Positions 17,415 through 26,311 of a stretch of DNA of 64,000 bases are shown piece after piece. The DNA is from Mesorhizobium sp. NZP2077 (GTDB lineage Bacteria > Pseudomonadota > Alphaproteobacteria > Rhizobiales > Rhizobiaceae), in contig NZ_CP051293.1 of NCBI RefSeq assembly GCF_013170805.1, positions 2,362,001 to 2,426,000 of the forward strand, in the 5' to 3' direction. Position numbers and translations under genes: made by a program. Below the pieces are notes generated by a model, which saw only the letters and a list, made by a program, of their open reading frames with translations, did not search any database and was not told the DNA's origin. Position 1 is the stretch's first letter. Each line of letters begins with the position of its first letter.

Positions 17415-18502
17415 ATCTGGTCGCGTCCTCCGCCAAAGCAAATGCCGCTCTTCACCTTTCCGGGGTCATCAAACGGTTCGGGGGGCATGAAGTCGTTCGC
17501 AATCTAGATCTTGAAGTACGGAAAGGCGAATTCATTTCGGTTCTTGGCCCATCCGGCTGCGGAAAGACTACGGTCTTGCGTATGATTGCAGGATTTGAGT
17601 ATCCGACAACTGGCCGAATTCTGATTGATGGGAGAGATGTTTCCAGGTTGCGCCCAGATCAGCGCAACCTCGGAATGGTATTCCAATCTTACGCGTTGTT
17701 TCCGAATATGTCGGCTGCCGCCAACGTCGGCTTTGGTCTCAAAATCGCGGCCATGGCAGATCGAGACATTCAAAGGCGTGTTGCTGAAATGTTAGAACTC
17801 GTCGGCTTGACAGGATTGGAGCGGCGTTTTCCGTATGAGCTTTCGGGTGGCCAGCAACAGCGCGTGGCTTTGGCACGAGCGTTGGCAAAGAAACCAGCGA
17901 TGCTCTTGCTTGATGAACCGCTCTCGGCACTTGATGCAAAGATTCGTCTTTCTTTGCGTGAACAGATTCGAGAGATCCAAACTGAACTCGGCATCACCAC
18001 GCTTTTTGTGACACACGACCAGGAAGAGGCATTGTCGATGTCTGACCGGGTTGCGGTCATGAACAGCGGAAGGGTTGAGCAGTTTGGCACACCACTTGAA
18101 ATCTACAATCGTCCGGCCACGCGTTTCGTCGCATCATTCGTTGGAACGCTTTCTGTCCTCAAGGCAACGTTATTGGACCCTGCGAGCGGGTCGGTGGAGG
18201 TCGCAACCGCGACTCTCAAAAATCTGGAACTTCCGCAGGGTTTAGCGCGGGGTGACCATCTCTCACTGGCAGTTCGGCCAGAAGCAATACGCTTTGGCGC
18301 CCGCAAAGGAGATGCCATACTGAGAGGCAAGGTTACGGGGGTTGGCTTTTATGGCTCTGTAATTCGGGTTCGCCTGATCGTTGGCAATGAGACAATCACT
18401 ATTGACACGTTTAATACGCAGCTCTCCTCCCCGCCGTCGCGCGGCCAGGACGTTGATATTTCGATAGACCCCAAGAGCATGTTTGTGATGCGAGCCGAAT
18501 AA
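17411..18502 (+). CDS. ABC importer ATPase (PotA/UgpC-type)
   Basis: 363 residues. Walker A GPSGCGKTT (~51), Q-loop NLGMVFQSYALFP, signature LSGGQQQRVALARAL (~146), Walker B LLLDEPLSALDAK and H-loop TLFVTHDQEEA are complete. A C-terminal TOBE domain (residues ~280-360) ends SIDPKSMFVMRAE, as in MalK/PotA-group ATPases. It powers uptake through the two permeases encoded just upstream. Confidence 0.93.
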   Translation: MNLVASSAKANAALHLSGVIKRFGGHEVVRNLDLEVRKGEFISVLGPSGCGKTTVLRMIAGFEYPTTGRILIDGRDVSRLRPDQRNLGMVFQSYALFPNMSAAANVGFGLKIAAMADRDIQRRVAEMLELVGLTGLERRFPYELSGGQQQRVALARALAKKPAMLLLDEPLSALDAKIRLSLREQIREIQTELGITTLFVTHDQEEALSMSDRVAVMNSGRVEQFGTPLEIYNRPATRFVASFVGTLSVLKATLLDPASGSVEVATATLKNLELPQGLARGDHLSLAVRPEAIRFGARKGDAILRGKVTGVGFYGSVIRVRLIVGNETITIDTFNTQLSSPPSRGQDVDISIDPKSMFVMRAE

Positions 18503-18897
18503 TGGGATCTCTTGCAACGTTTGGTTACCGACAGCATCGCAAGGATCCCTTCGATTGTTTTGGGAGAGTTTTGATGTTCAAGGGCCCCAGTTTGGCGTCA
18601 CGACACGAAAGTGCGCCAGGTCATTGGCGGCTGCTTCTTCCGCGCGCGAATACGCGCGCCGCGTGGTACGAGACGCTTTTCGGCATAGGACGACATCGCT
18701 AAATCCATCTGGACGCATCAGGCCGGCACCACCGCCCTTGAGTGGAAAGTAGGGAATGGTCATAGCGATTGGCAGCCCGCACCCATGCACACGTCCAAGG
18801 CCGGCGCCGGGCCATGTCCGCGCGCTTCAACGGCCTGTGGCAAAGCCTCGGTAGACACGCGCCATCAACAACAAACGACGGATCGCAGGAGACGGAT
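18503..18897 (+). other. Gap between importer operon and aminotransferase
   Basis: No convincing gene. Short frames such as one ending RAAWYETLFGIGRHR (to about 18702) do not match a family I recognise. The aminotransferase promoter should lie here. Confidence 0.4.
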
Positions 18898-20184
18898 ATG
18901 ACACTGCGGCGCAACTTTCTCATGGGCAGCATGATCGCAGCGGCAGGAGCGGCAACCCTGCGGACCGCAGCGGCGGAAACCGTCGCCCTTCCCACAGCGG
19001 ATACGTCGAATTTGGCGACCGACGACGGGTACTGGGCGGCCGTGCGAGACCTCTACGACGTGGACCGATCGATCGCCAATCTGGAGAACGGCTATTGGGG
19101 TATTATGGCACGGCCGGTGCTGGAGGTTTACCTGGAGAACACGCAGCGAGTGAACCGGCAAAATTCGCTCTATCACCGCAGCGCCTTCGGAACCGATTTC
19201 GAGAATGTCCGTACGCGCGTCGCTGCCGCTGTCGGCGCGCTGCCGGAGGAGGTCGCGCTGACGCGCGGCGCCACCGAAGCCCTGCAGGTCCTGATCACCG
19301 GCTACAACAAGCTGCAGCCTGGCGATGCGGTTCTCTATTGCGACCTCGACTACGATTCGATGCAATATGCGATGGCCATGCTGAAGGACCGGCGCGGCGT
19401 CGAGGTGAAGACCTTTTCCATCCCCGAACCGGTCACCCGCGAGGCGGTTCTCGAAACCTACAAGGAGGTTCTCGACCAGACGCCCAAGGCGAAACTGCTG
19501 CTTCTGACGCATCTTTCGCACCGGACCGGGCTGGTGATGCCGACCCGCGAGATCACCGACATGGCGCGGGAAAGGGGCGTCGACACAATCGTCGACGCGG
19601 CGCATTCCTGGGGACAGATATCCTTCAACGCAACCGATCTCGGCGCCGATTTCGTCGGCTTCAATCTGCACAAATGGATAGGTGCACCCGTCGGGATGGG
19701 TTTCTTCTACATCAAAAAAGGTCGGCTGGCCGATATCGACATCCATATGGGCGACCAGGACTGGCCGGCAGACGACATCCGCTCGCGCATCCACACCGGA
19801 ACGCTGAACTTCGCCGCCGCCCTCAGCGTACCCGCGGCGCTCGACTTGCACGAGAAGATCGGGGCTGCGTCCAAGAACACGAGGCTAACCTATTTGCGCA
19901 ACCAGTGGGTTGGGCCGGTCCGGGCGATGGAAACCTACGAAATCCTGACGCCCGACGACCAGAGCATGCATGCCGGCATCACCTCGTTCCGCGTCAAGAG
20001 CAAGGGGACGAAGGACGACAACAACGCTCTGGTGGCGAAACTGCGCGATGAGTTCAAGGTTCTGACGGTGTGCCGCGCCGGTGTAGCGGCCGGCCAGTGC
20101 ATCCGTGTGTCGCCCGCTCTCTACACGACTGAGGCGGAGGTCGCCCGACTGGTCGAAGCGCTCGCCGTCATCAGCGGCGCTTAA
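18898..20184 (+). CDS. Tat-exported class V aminotransferase (isopenicillin-N-epimerase-like)
   Basis: 428 residues. The N-terminus MTLRRNFLMGSMIAAAGAATL is a twin-arginine signal, so a folded PLP enzyme is probably sent to the periplasm. Class V features follow: EEVALTRGATEALQ, LLTHLSHRTGLVMP, DTIVDAAHSWGQ (the PLP-ring Asp) and FVGFNLHKWIGAPVGMGF, with the Schiff-base Lys. Relatives include isopenicillin N epimerase and EgtE-type C-S lyases; the substrate is unknown. AGGAGA precedes ATG 18898. A D-amino-acid dehydrogenase remnant follows, hinting at an amino-acid racemase/epimerase role. Confidence 0.88.
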   Translation: MTLRRNFLMGSMIAAAGAATLRTAAAETVALPTADTSNLATDDGYWAAVRDLYDVDRSIANLENGYWGIMARPVLEVYLENTQRVNRQNSLYHRSAFGTDFENVRTRVAAAVGALPEEVALTRGATEALQVLITGYNKLQPGDAVLYCDLDYDSMQYAMAMLKDRRGVEVKTFSIPEPVTREAVLETYKEVLDQTPKAKLLLLTHLSHRTGLVMPTREITDMARERGVDTIVDAAHSWGQISFNATDLGADFVGFNLHKWIGAPVGMGFFYIKKGRLADIDIHMGDQDWPADDIRSRIHTGTLNFAAALSVPAALDLHEKIGAASKNTRLTYLRNQWVGPVRAMETYEILTPDDQSMHAGITSFRVKSKGTKDDNNALVAKLRDEFKVLTVCRAGVAAGQCIRVSPALYTTEAEVARLVEALAVISGA

Positions 20185-20268
20185 TTAGGTTGAATACTCA
20201 CAAACAGGCTTTCCGAATTGGCGAAGCGGTGATTTGGGGCCGGCACTTGGGAGCCTTCTATCCTACCG

Positions 20269-20463
20269 ATTTTCCCAGACGTGGACACCAGCGCCGTTAT
20301 ATCTTGGGCTGGCTGCGCCCTACCGAACATGGTGCCAAGAATCGGTGTCGGGCGCAGTCCCGGCATTTTCTACAACACCGGTCATGGGCACCTAGGGTGG
20401 ACGCTCTCAGCTGCCGCTGCTCAAATCATTGCGGAGGAGATTTCTGAGCAGCTACCCAAGTAG
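20269..20463 (+). pseudogene. C-terminal remnant of a D-amino-acid dehydrogenase (DadA-like)
   Basis: The frame reads FPDVDTSAVISWAGCALPNM, PRIGVGRSPGIFYNTGHGH and LGWTLSAAAAQIIAEEI, then a stop. This matches the last 60 or so residues of FAD-dependent D-amino-acid dehydrogenases (the WxGxRPxTPDGxPxIG and NTGHGxLGWT motifs). The TPDG segment is altered to LPNMVP. The FAD-binding N-terminal 350 residues are absent. Confidence 0.85.
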
Positions 20464-20522
20464 CGTGTGGCTGACATTCGCTCGAAAGATAAGTGAGCAA
20501 TCGTGCATCAAGCAGAAGGCCT

Positions 20523-20538
20523 TTCCGTTATACTGGAA
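20523..20538. promoter_or_regulatory. Operator copy 1, TTCC-N8-GGAA palindrome
   Basis: TTCCGTTATACTGGAA lies 19 bases before the start codon of the XRE-cupin regulator. Two related sites precede kbl (21156-21171 and 21175-21190). The shared form TTCC-N2-TATA-N2-GGAA suggests the binding site of the regulator itself, which would then be autoregulated. Confidence 0.6.
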
Positions 20539-20556
20539 ATTGGCTATACGATATGA

Positions 20557-21129
20557 ATGTCAGAATCATCCGCCCCGCCGCTAATTGGTCCAAATGTACA
20601 ACGCCGACGAAAAGACTCCGGCCTGACGCTTGAGCAGCTGGCGATGCTGTCTGGCGTTTCAAAGTCGATGCTTTCTCAAATCGAACGTGGCCAGGCGAAT
20701 CCGACATTTGCGGTGCTCTGGGGCCTGACGCGCGCGCTCAAGATCGAGATTTCGGATCTTGTGGAAGGAACCTCAGCTGGTTCGAATACCGACACCGTCG
20801 AAGTTATCACGGCGCCTCACACGCCGGAGATCAAGAATGCTGACGGATCATGCCATCTTCGTATTCTGAGTCCGCCCCGCCTAGCGGGCGACACGGAGTG
20901 GTATGAGGTCGAGATTGCTCCGGGTGGGTGTCTCGAAAGCTCCGCGCACGCACCACGTGCATTCGAACATCTCACTGCGTTCACCGGAGGCTTCGAGGTC
21001 ACGAGTGGTGGCGTGACCAAAATCCTCAAGACCGGTGAGACCGCGCGATACCCGGCTGACGTGCCCCATCGGATACGAAATACGTCAAAGACCGCTGCCA
21101 AGGGCTTGATGGTTTTGCTCTACAGATAA
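20557..21129 (+). CDS. XRE-family regulator with C-terminal cupin domain
   Basis: 190 residues. HTH: RRRKDSGLTLEQLAMLSGVS, then KSMLSQIERGQANPTF (~17-50). The C-terminal cupin (~110-190) has GDTEWYEVEIAPGG, HLTAFTGGFEVTSG and ARYPADVPHRIRNTS. Proteins of this design usually control an adjacent catabolic operon and sense its substrate through the cupin. Here kbl and tdh follow 73 bases downstream, so threonine or glycine is the natural inducer candidate. ATG 20557 is used; ATG 20553 is out of frame, and no strong ribosome site is visible. Confidence 0.92.
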   Translation: MSESSAPPLIGPNVQRRRKDSGLTLEQLAMLSGVSKSMLSQIERGQANPTFAVLWGLTRALKIEISDLVEGTSAGSNTDTVEVITAPHTPEIKNADGSCHLRILSPPRLAGDTEWYEVEIAPGGCLESSAHAPRAFEHLTAFTGGFEVTSGGVTKILKTGETARYPADVPHRIRNTSKTAAKGLMVLLYR

Positions 21130-21146
21130 TGAATTTCCACTATCGC

Positions 21147-21190
21147 TTGACATCATTCCTGTATAATGGATTAATTCCCTTATAACGGAA
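21147..21190 (+). promoter_or_regulatory. kbl-tdh promoter with two operator copies
   Basis: TTGACA at 21147-21152 is a good -35 candidate, with ATTAAT at the 17-base spacing. Two palindromes related to the site before the regulator lie here: TTCCTGTATAATGGAT (21156-21171, last base off) and TTCCCTTATAACGGAA (21175-21190, perfect arms). Their starts are 19 bases apart, close to two helical turns, so two dimers could bind the same face and block transcription. Confidence 0.6.
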
Positions 21191-21202
21191 TTTGGTGACG
21201 GT

Positions 21203-22405
21203 GTGGCTGCGACCTTCCTGAGACATTTGAACGAAACCCTCGCGACAATCGAAGCCGAGGGCCTCTACAAACGGGAACGGTTGATCGCCGGTCCCCAGCA
21301 CGGCCGCATAGATGTGACGTTGCCTGCAGGAACCCGCGACGTTATCAATCTCTGCGCCAACAACTATCTAGGCCTAGCGAACCATCCGGAAATCGTGGCG
21401 GCCGCCAAAGTAGGTCTTGATAAATTCGGCTTCGGAATGGCGTCGGTTCGGTTCATCTGCGGCACGCAGACCTTGCATCGCGAGCTTGAACAGACGATCG
21501 CACACTACCTAGGCAAGGACGACGCGATCCTGTTTGCCGCTTGCTTCGATGCCAATGGCGGCATTTTCGAGGTACTGCTGGGAGCGGAGGACGCAATCAT
21601 TTCAGATTCGCTGAACCACGCTTCGATTATCGATGGCGTGCGTCTCAGCAGGGCAAAGCGTTATCGCTTTTTAAACAGCGACATGAACGAGCTTGAGGAT
21701 CGGCTCAAGGAGGCTGCCGCCGATGGCGCCCGGTTCAAGCTGATCGTCACCGATGGCGTCTTCTCTATGGATGGCTATGTCGCCAACCTGCCGGCGATCT
21801 GCGATCTCGCCGAGCGCTATGGCGCGCTCGTCATGGTCGACGATTGCCACGCGACGGGGCACATTGGCGAGGCGGGCCGGGGCACACCGGCGCTGACCGG
21901 CGTCGGGCCGCGCGTCGACATTGTGACGGGAACGCTGGGCAAGAGCCTGGGTGGCGCGATGGGTGGTTTTGTTGCGGCTGCGCAGCCGATCATCGATCTG
22001 CTTCGCCAGCGCGCCCGGCCCTATCTGTTCTCGAACAGTCTCGCCCCTGCAATCGCAGCCGGTTCGATCAAGGCGATCGAGATCGCAAGGCAGGCCGATG
22101 ATCGGCGACAGATTCTTTCCTCTCACGCCGTCCGGTTCCGGTCCAAGCTCGCTAGTGCGGGCTTCGAGTTGCTTCCTGGCGAGACGCCAATCATTCCGGT
22201 CATGCTCCATGACGCGCGGCTCGCCCAACAGATGGCGGCAGCGCTCGACGAGCGCGGCGTCTATGTCGCGGCCTTCTTCTTTCCCGTCGTTCCCAAGGGC
22301 AAGGCCCGGATCAGGACACAGATGTCGGCGGCGCTCACCGAAACGGACGTCGACTTCGCCCTAGATGCCTTCAAGGATGCCGGCGGGGCGATCGGGATAA
22401 TTTGA
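21203..22405 (+). CDS. kbl: Glycine C-acetyltransferase (2-amino-3-ketobutyrate CoA ligase)
   Basis: 400 residues, normal for the family. It converts 2-amino-3-oxobutyrate and CoA to glycine and acetyl-CoA, the second step of threonine breakdown. Alpha-oxoamine synthase features: [60 protein letters not shown] and the PLP-lysine segment [17 protein letters not shown]. The start is GTG 21203, 13 bases after the second operator. Its stop is near the tdh start, so the two genes form an operon. Confidence 0.95.
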   Translation: MAATFLRHLNETLATIEAEGLYKRERLIAGPQHGRIDVTLPAGTRDVINLCANNYLGLANHPEIVAAAKVGLDKFGFGMASVRFICGTQTLHRELEQTIAHYLGKDDAILFAACFDANGGIFEVLLGAEDAIISDSLNHASIIDGVRLSRAKRYRFLNSDMNELEDRLKEAAADGARFKLIVTDGVFSMDGYVANLPAICDLAERYGALVMVDDCHATGHIGEAGRGTPALTGVGPRVDIVTGTLGKSLGGAMGGFVAAAQPIIDLLRQRARPYLFSNSLAPAIAAGSIKAIEIARQADDRRQILSSHAVRFRSKLASAGFELLPGETPIIPVMLHDARLAQQMAAALDERGVYVAAFFFPVVPKGKARIRTQMSAALTETDVDFALDAFKDAGGAIGII

Positions 22406-22425
22406 TGATTGAGAGGGGTATTTTG

Positions 22426-23454
22426 ATGCGAGCGCTTGTCAAGGCAATGGCCGAACCCGGCCTCTGGCTCGATGATCAGCCGGTACCCCCGATCGGACCG
22501 GACGACGTCCTGATCAAGATCAACAAGACGGGGATCTGCGGAACCGACATACATATCTATGCTTGGGACGAATGGGCGCGGCGCACGGTTCCCGTCCCCA
22601 TGGTAGTCGGGCATGAGTATGCCGGCGAGATCGTCGAAACGGGATCAAACGTTCGCAATCTCCCCATCGGCCAGCGTGTCTCGGGCGAGGGCCACGTCAT
22701 CGGGATGAACAGTCGTGCAGCCCGCGGAGGCCGATTCCATCTCGATCCCGAAACCAAGGGGATCGGCGTCAACATTCCCGGCGCCTTCGCAGAATATCTC
22801 AGGCTGCCGGCGTTCAACGTCGTGCCTCTCCCCGACACGATCGACGACGAGATCGGCGCCATCCTCGATCCACTCGGCAATGCGGTCCATACCGCATTGT
22901 CCTTCGATCTGGTTGGCGAGGATGTCCTCGTGACCGGTGCCGGTCCGATCGGCATCATGAGTGCGGCGGTGGCCAGGCATGTTGGCGCGCGGCATGTGGT
23001 TATCACCGACATCAATCCGATGCGGCTTGCGCTCGCGGCCGAGGTCGCCGACGTCGTGCCGGTCGATGTGTCGAAGGAGGACCTAAGCTCCGTCAAGGCC
23101 AAGCTTGGCATGAAGGAAGGCTTCGATATCGGCCTGGAAATGAGCGGCGCACCAGCGGCCTTCGACCAAATGGTCGAGCATCTCGTCATGGGCGGCAAGA
23201 TCGCAATGCTCGGCATCCCGGCAAGGCCGGCTCCGGTCGACTGGACCAAGGTCGTGTTCAAGATGCTGACGGTCAAGGGCATCTACGGGCGTGAGATGTT
23301 CGAGACCTGGCACAAGATGCTGGCGATGCTGCAGAGCGGCCTCGACGTGCGCAAGGTGATCACACATCGCCTGCCTATAAGCGACTACGAGCTTGGCTTC
23401 CAAGCCATGCAAAGCGGTAACTCCGGCAAGATCGTGTTGGACTGGAAGCGCTGA
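22426..23454 (+). CDS. tdh: L-threonine 3-dehydrogenase
   Basis: 342 residues. An NAD-dependent, zinc-binding medium-chain dehydrogenase that oxidises L-threonine to 2-amino-3-oxobutyrate, the substrate of Kbl. Motifs: [16 protein letters not shown] (catalytic zinc and substrate), [14 protein letters not shown], and the NAD Rossmann turn [15 protein letters not shown] 22426 was chosen because GAGGGG precedes it and the protein then starts [12 protein letters not shown] like characterised Tdh; TTG/ATG codons at 22402/22405 are in frame but lack a ribosome site. The four-Cys structural zinc loop usual in Tdh is not seen in the ~95-115 region (one is replaced by [12 protein letters not shown]). 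Confidence 0.93.
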   Translation: MRALVKAMAEPGLWLDDQPVPPIGPDDVLIKINKTGICGTDIHIYAWDEWARRTVPVPMVVGHEYAGEIVETGSNVRNLPIGQRVSGEGHVIGMNSRAARGGRFHLDPETKGIGVNIPGAFAEYLRLPAFNVVPLPDTIDDEIGAILDPLGNAVHTALSFDLVGEDVLVTGAGPIGIMSAAVARHVGARHVVITDINPMRLALAAEVADVVPVDVSKEDLSSVKAKLGMKEGFDIGLEMSGAPAAFDQMVEHLVMGGKIAMLGIPARPAPVDWTKVVFKMLTVKGIYGREMFETWHKMLAMLQSGLDVRKVITHRLPISDYELGFQAMQSGNSGKIVLDWKR

Positions 23455-23511
23455 TGTCAGCGCTTCCAAATTCCGGGATCTCGCCAGTGCATATACGTGG
23501 GAAGGACCCCC

Positions 23512-25158
23512 ATGATTGACCTCATCGGCGCAGTTGCACTTCTGCTGTGGGGTATACGCATGGTCAAGACCGGCGTGAGCCGGGCATTTGGCGCCCGACT
23601 GCGCCGCTGGATCGCCGCCGCCACTCGCAACCGGCTGATGGCTTTCGGCGTCGGCCTTGCCGCCACCATGGCGTTGCAGAGCAGCACGGCCACCGCGCTC
23701 ATGACAGCTTCATTCGCCGGCAGCGGCTTCATAAGTTCGGCCATGGCGCAGGCGATCATGCTCGGTGCCAATGTCGGCACCAGCCTGGTCACGCGGATTC
23801 TGGCCTTCGACATCCACTGGCTCGCGCCGCTGATGATTGCAGCCGGTGTCGTCATGTTCACGTTCAGCGAAGCCAGGCCGCACAAGGGGATCGCCCGCGC
23901 GGTGCTGGGGCTGGGGCTGATGCTGTTGTCGCTTCATCTGCTTGGCCAATCGACCGAGCCGATGCGGCAGTCTGAGGTGCTGCGCGCGCTAATGGCCTCA
24001 CTGGATGCAGTGCCGGCGCTGGCGGTCGTGGTCGCGGCCGTGCTGCCAATCGCCTCGTCCTCCAGCCTCGCCATCGTCCTTCTCGTTATGTCACTGGCTG
24101 CCAGCGGAACGGTTGGACCCGCTCTCGGCATCGCTCTGGTTCTCGGCGCCAATCTTGGCGGCGCTGTCCCTCCTGTGATCGCCACGATGGGAGACGGTCC
24201 GCTGGCACGGCGGGTGACCATCGGCAATCTCGCCGTCCGGCTGATTGGCTGCGTGATCGTGTTGCCCTTCGCCGATCAGGCGGCTTCCGCGCTCTCCGGC
24301 TTCGCCTTGGAGCCGGCGCAACTCGTTGTCGACGCACACATCGGATTAAACTTGCTGCTCGCTGCAATCATGCTGCCACTACTCGGTGCCGTTTCGTGGG
24401 CGATGCGCCGGTTGCTGCCGGAAGTGCCGATTCAGGGCGGTCCTGGCCATCTCGATCAGGCGAGTCTCAGCAATCCAGCAATGGCGCTTGCTGGTGCAGT
24501 CCGAGAAACGTTGCGCATCGGCGACAACGTGACGGACATGCTGCAAAAAAATCTGGAAGCGCTGCGTCGGAACGACACCAAGCTCTGCGCCGACATCGCC
24601 GCTATGGATGACGAAGTCGATCGCTTGCACGAGCAAGTAAAGCTCTATCTCTCCAACCTCAATCGGACAGATCTCGACGAAGACGAGGCACATCGCTCGG
24701 CCGAGATCGTCTCCTACGCCATCAATCTCGAGCACATCGGCGATATCATAGAAAAGAACTTGCATGATCTCGTCGTGAAAAAGATCAGAAACCAGCTGAC
24801 CTTCTCGGCCCCAGGAGCGGCAGAGATCGAGGAGGTTTACGCAGTCACGATCGCGAACCTGCGCATCGCCCAGAGCATCCTCGTGTCAGGCGACGCAAAG
24901 CTCGCCCGCCGGCTGGTCGAGGCGAAAGTCGATATCCGCTATCTCGAGAAGCGGTCAGCGGACAACCATCTTAATCGGCTTCGCGACGGGCAGATCGAAA
25001 GTCTCCAGACTAGTGCGCTGCACCTCGACATCCTGCGTGATCTTAAGCGTATCAACGCCCACATAGCGGCGATCGCCTATCCTATTTTGAAAGAAGCTGG
25101 TGTTTTGAGTGAGTCTCGTCTGCTCGAGATTGCCAAGCCGGCGGGACGCGCAAGTTGA
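23512..25158 (+). CDS. Na+/phosphate cotransporter with PhoU-like domain
   Basis: 548 residues. The N-terminal ~320 residues carry two inverted Na_Pi_cotrans repeats, each with the QSST-type motif: MALQSSTATALMTASF (~45) and PIASSSSLAIVLLVMSL (~178). LGANVGTS and LGANLGG follow each repeat. The C-terminal ~200 residues are a helical PhoU-like domain (LRIGDNVTDMLQKNLEALR, EDEAHRSAEIVSYAINLEHIGD). These proteins move phosphate with sodium across the inner membrane. GGAAGGA precedes ATG 23512. It starts 57 bases after tdh and may share its transcript. Confidence 0.92.
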   Translation: MIDLIGAVALLLWGIRMVKTGVSRAFGARLRRWIAAATRNRLMAFGVGLAATMALQSSTATALMTASFAGSGFISSAMAQAIMLGANVGTSLVTRILAFDIHWLAPLMIAAGVVMFTFSEARPHKGIARAVLGLGLMLLSLHLLGQSTEPMRQSEVLRALMASLDAVPALAVVVAAVLPIASSSSLAIVLLVMSLAASGTVGPALGIALVLGANLGGAVPPVIATMGDGPLARRVTIGNLAVRLIGCVIVLPFADQAASALSGFALEPAQLVVDAHIGLNLLLAAIMLPLLGAVSWAMRRLLPEVPIQGGPGHLDQASLSNPAMALAGAVRETLRIGDNVTDMLQKNLEALRRNDTKLCADIAAMDDEVDRLHEQVKLYLSNLNRTDLDEDEAHRSAEIVSYAINLEHIGDIIEKNLHDLVVKKIRNQLTFSAPGAAEIEEVYAVTIANLRIAQSILVSGDAKLARRLVEAKVDIRYLEKRSADNHLNRLRDGQIESLQTSALHLDILRDLKRINAHIAAIAYPILKEAGVLSESRLLEIAKPAGRAS

Positions 25159-25420
25159 TTGCCGAGCATCACGATCAGCGCACCGGAATCCTGTCAATCC
25201 AGGACGACGAGCGACATCGCGTGCTCGCTCGGCATAAAAGCATTGCCACAATCGATCGACGAAATACCAAGAAGGGAGCGTTCTTCGATGCCATCCGAAA
25301 AGGTGAATGCTCTTCCGCGATTGGTGCGGCACACTTCGCGGCGGAGAGGTTCACGACGATCACCCACTGCTAGCCCGAGCGAGGTGCGAGCATAGGCACG
25401 CAACAATACGAGGAGGTTTG

Positions 25421-25690
25421 ATGTTGCCAGCAAAAGCAGAACGCGTCCTAGGCAATCATCTTGATCGTTTGATCGACGCGATGGAGCTCGCTCGGGATGA
25501 GCGCTCGATCAAAACCGCCCTGCAGGAATTCGCCACGAATTCCGGTTTCGAGCATTTTGCCCATTTTCAGCGTGCGCGTATCGGATGGGCGAGCGGTGTC
25601 GAACTACCCTCTGAAATGGCAGGAACGTTATGTGTCGAACAACTATGTGACGCTCGATCCGGTCATCGCTCAGGCGAAGCGCCTGATGTG
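25421..25690 (+). pseudogene. TraR/LuxR-type autoinducer-binding regulator, truncated and frameshifted
   Basis: AGGAGG precedes ATG 25421. The frame reads LDRLIDAMELARDERSIK, then NSGFEHFAHFQ, and must shift near 25575 to continue AVSNYPLKWQERYVSNN and YVTLDPVIAQAKRLM. This is the acyl-homoserine-lactone-binding domain of the LuxR family; the NYP-W-Y-DP pattern is diagnostic. The C-terminal HTH is gone, replaced by an IS3 fragment. Quorum regulators of this kind control ICE and plasmid transfer in rhizobia, so this is a relic of such control. Confidence 0.83.
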
Positions 25691-25701
25691 TGGTCCATGA
25701 A

Positions 25702-25806
25702 GCAAATGCAGTCGTCGACCTGCTATCGCGCCGCGTCGTCGGCTGGTCGATGAAGGCCGAGATGACGGCCCAGCTCGTCACCGACGCCCTCATCATGGCG
25801 AACTGA
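25702..25806 (+). pseudogene. IS3-family transposase (OrfB) fragment
   Basis: AVVDLLSRRVVGWSMKAEM and TAQLVTDALIMAN followed by a stop match the central rve integrase core of IS3 OrfB proteins. Only about 33 codons remain. It abuts the broken traR gene and probably marks the rearrangement that removed its 3' half. Confidence 0.8.
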
Positions 25807-26311
25807 AGATCCGGGAAATGCCTGTTCCAGTTAAGCGGCCACTACGGTTGCGGTGTGGTGCGTGAGCAGGTGTCTAGATTCAGGTGCCGTTTGGTACAAC
25901 CGCGTGTCGACGGTACACTACCTGCTGCGACCAAGGTTATGGGCCGAAATGCAATCGGGGGAGAGGTGTGACTTGGCAAATAATTTGGTTCTGCCTCGAC
26001 CCGCGTGGCGGGACTATCCTTTGAGCTCAATGCTCGCAAAGGAAAGTTAGGCATTGAGCGCCCGGCACCAGGGCGAAGGTTCGGCACGTCGCGCGGACAG
26101 CCACGGGAAGTTGGATTGCATACGCCGCACCGACAGGCCTCGCCATGTCTCGAATTGGGTTTCGGGAGGTCCGCTCATTGCTGTCAAGGCATGAGAAAAG
26201 TCGTCCGTCGGCCTCACACCTTTGGCCACCGCCTTGCTTGACCGAGCTGAAAAGATAGCCTTTCTGTGGCAGCCTAAGATAATCGCCTAGACATGGGTAG
26301 TGTTAGGAAAC
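25807..26311. other. Gap with no recognisable gene
   Basis: About 500 bases between the IS3 fragment and the MFS gene. Several frames of 60-80 codons exist on both strands, but none shows a family motif, good start context or consistent coding character. Confidence 0.45.
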
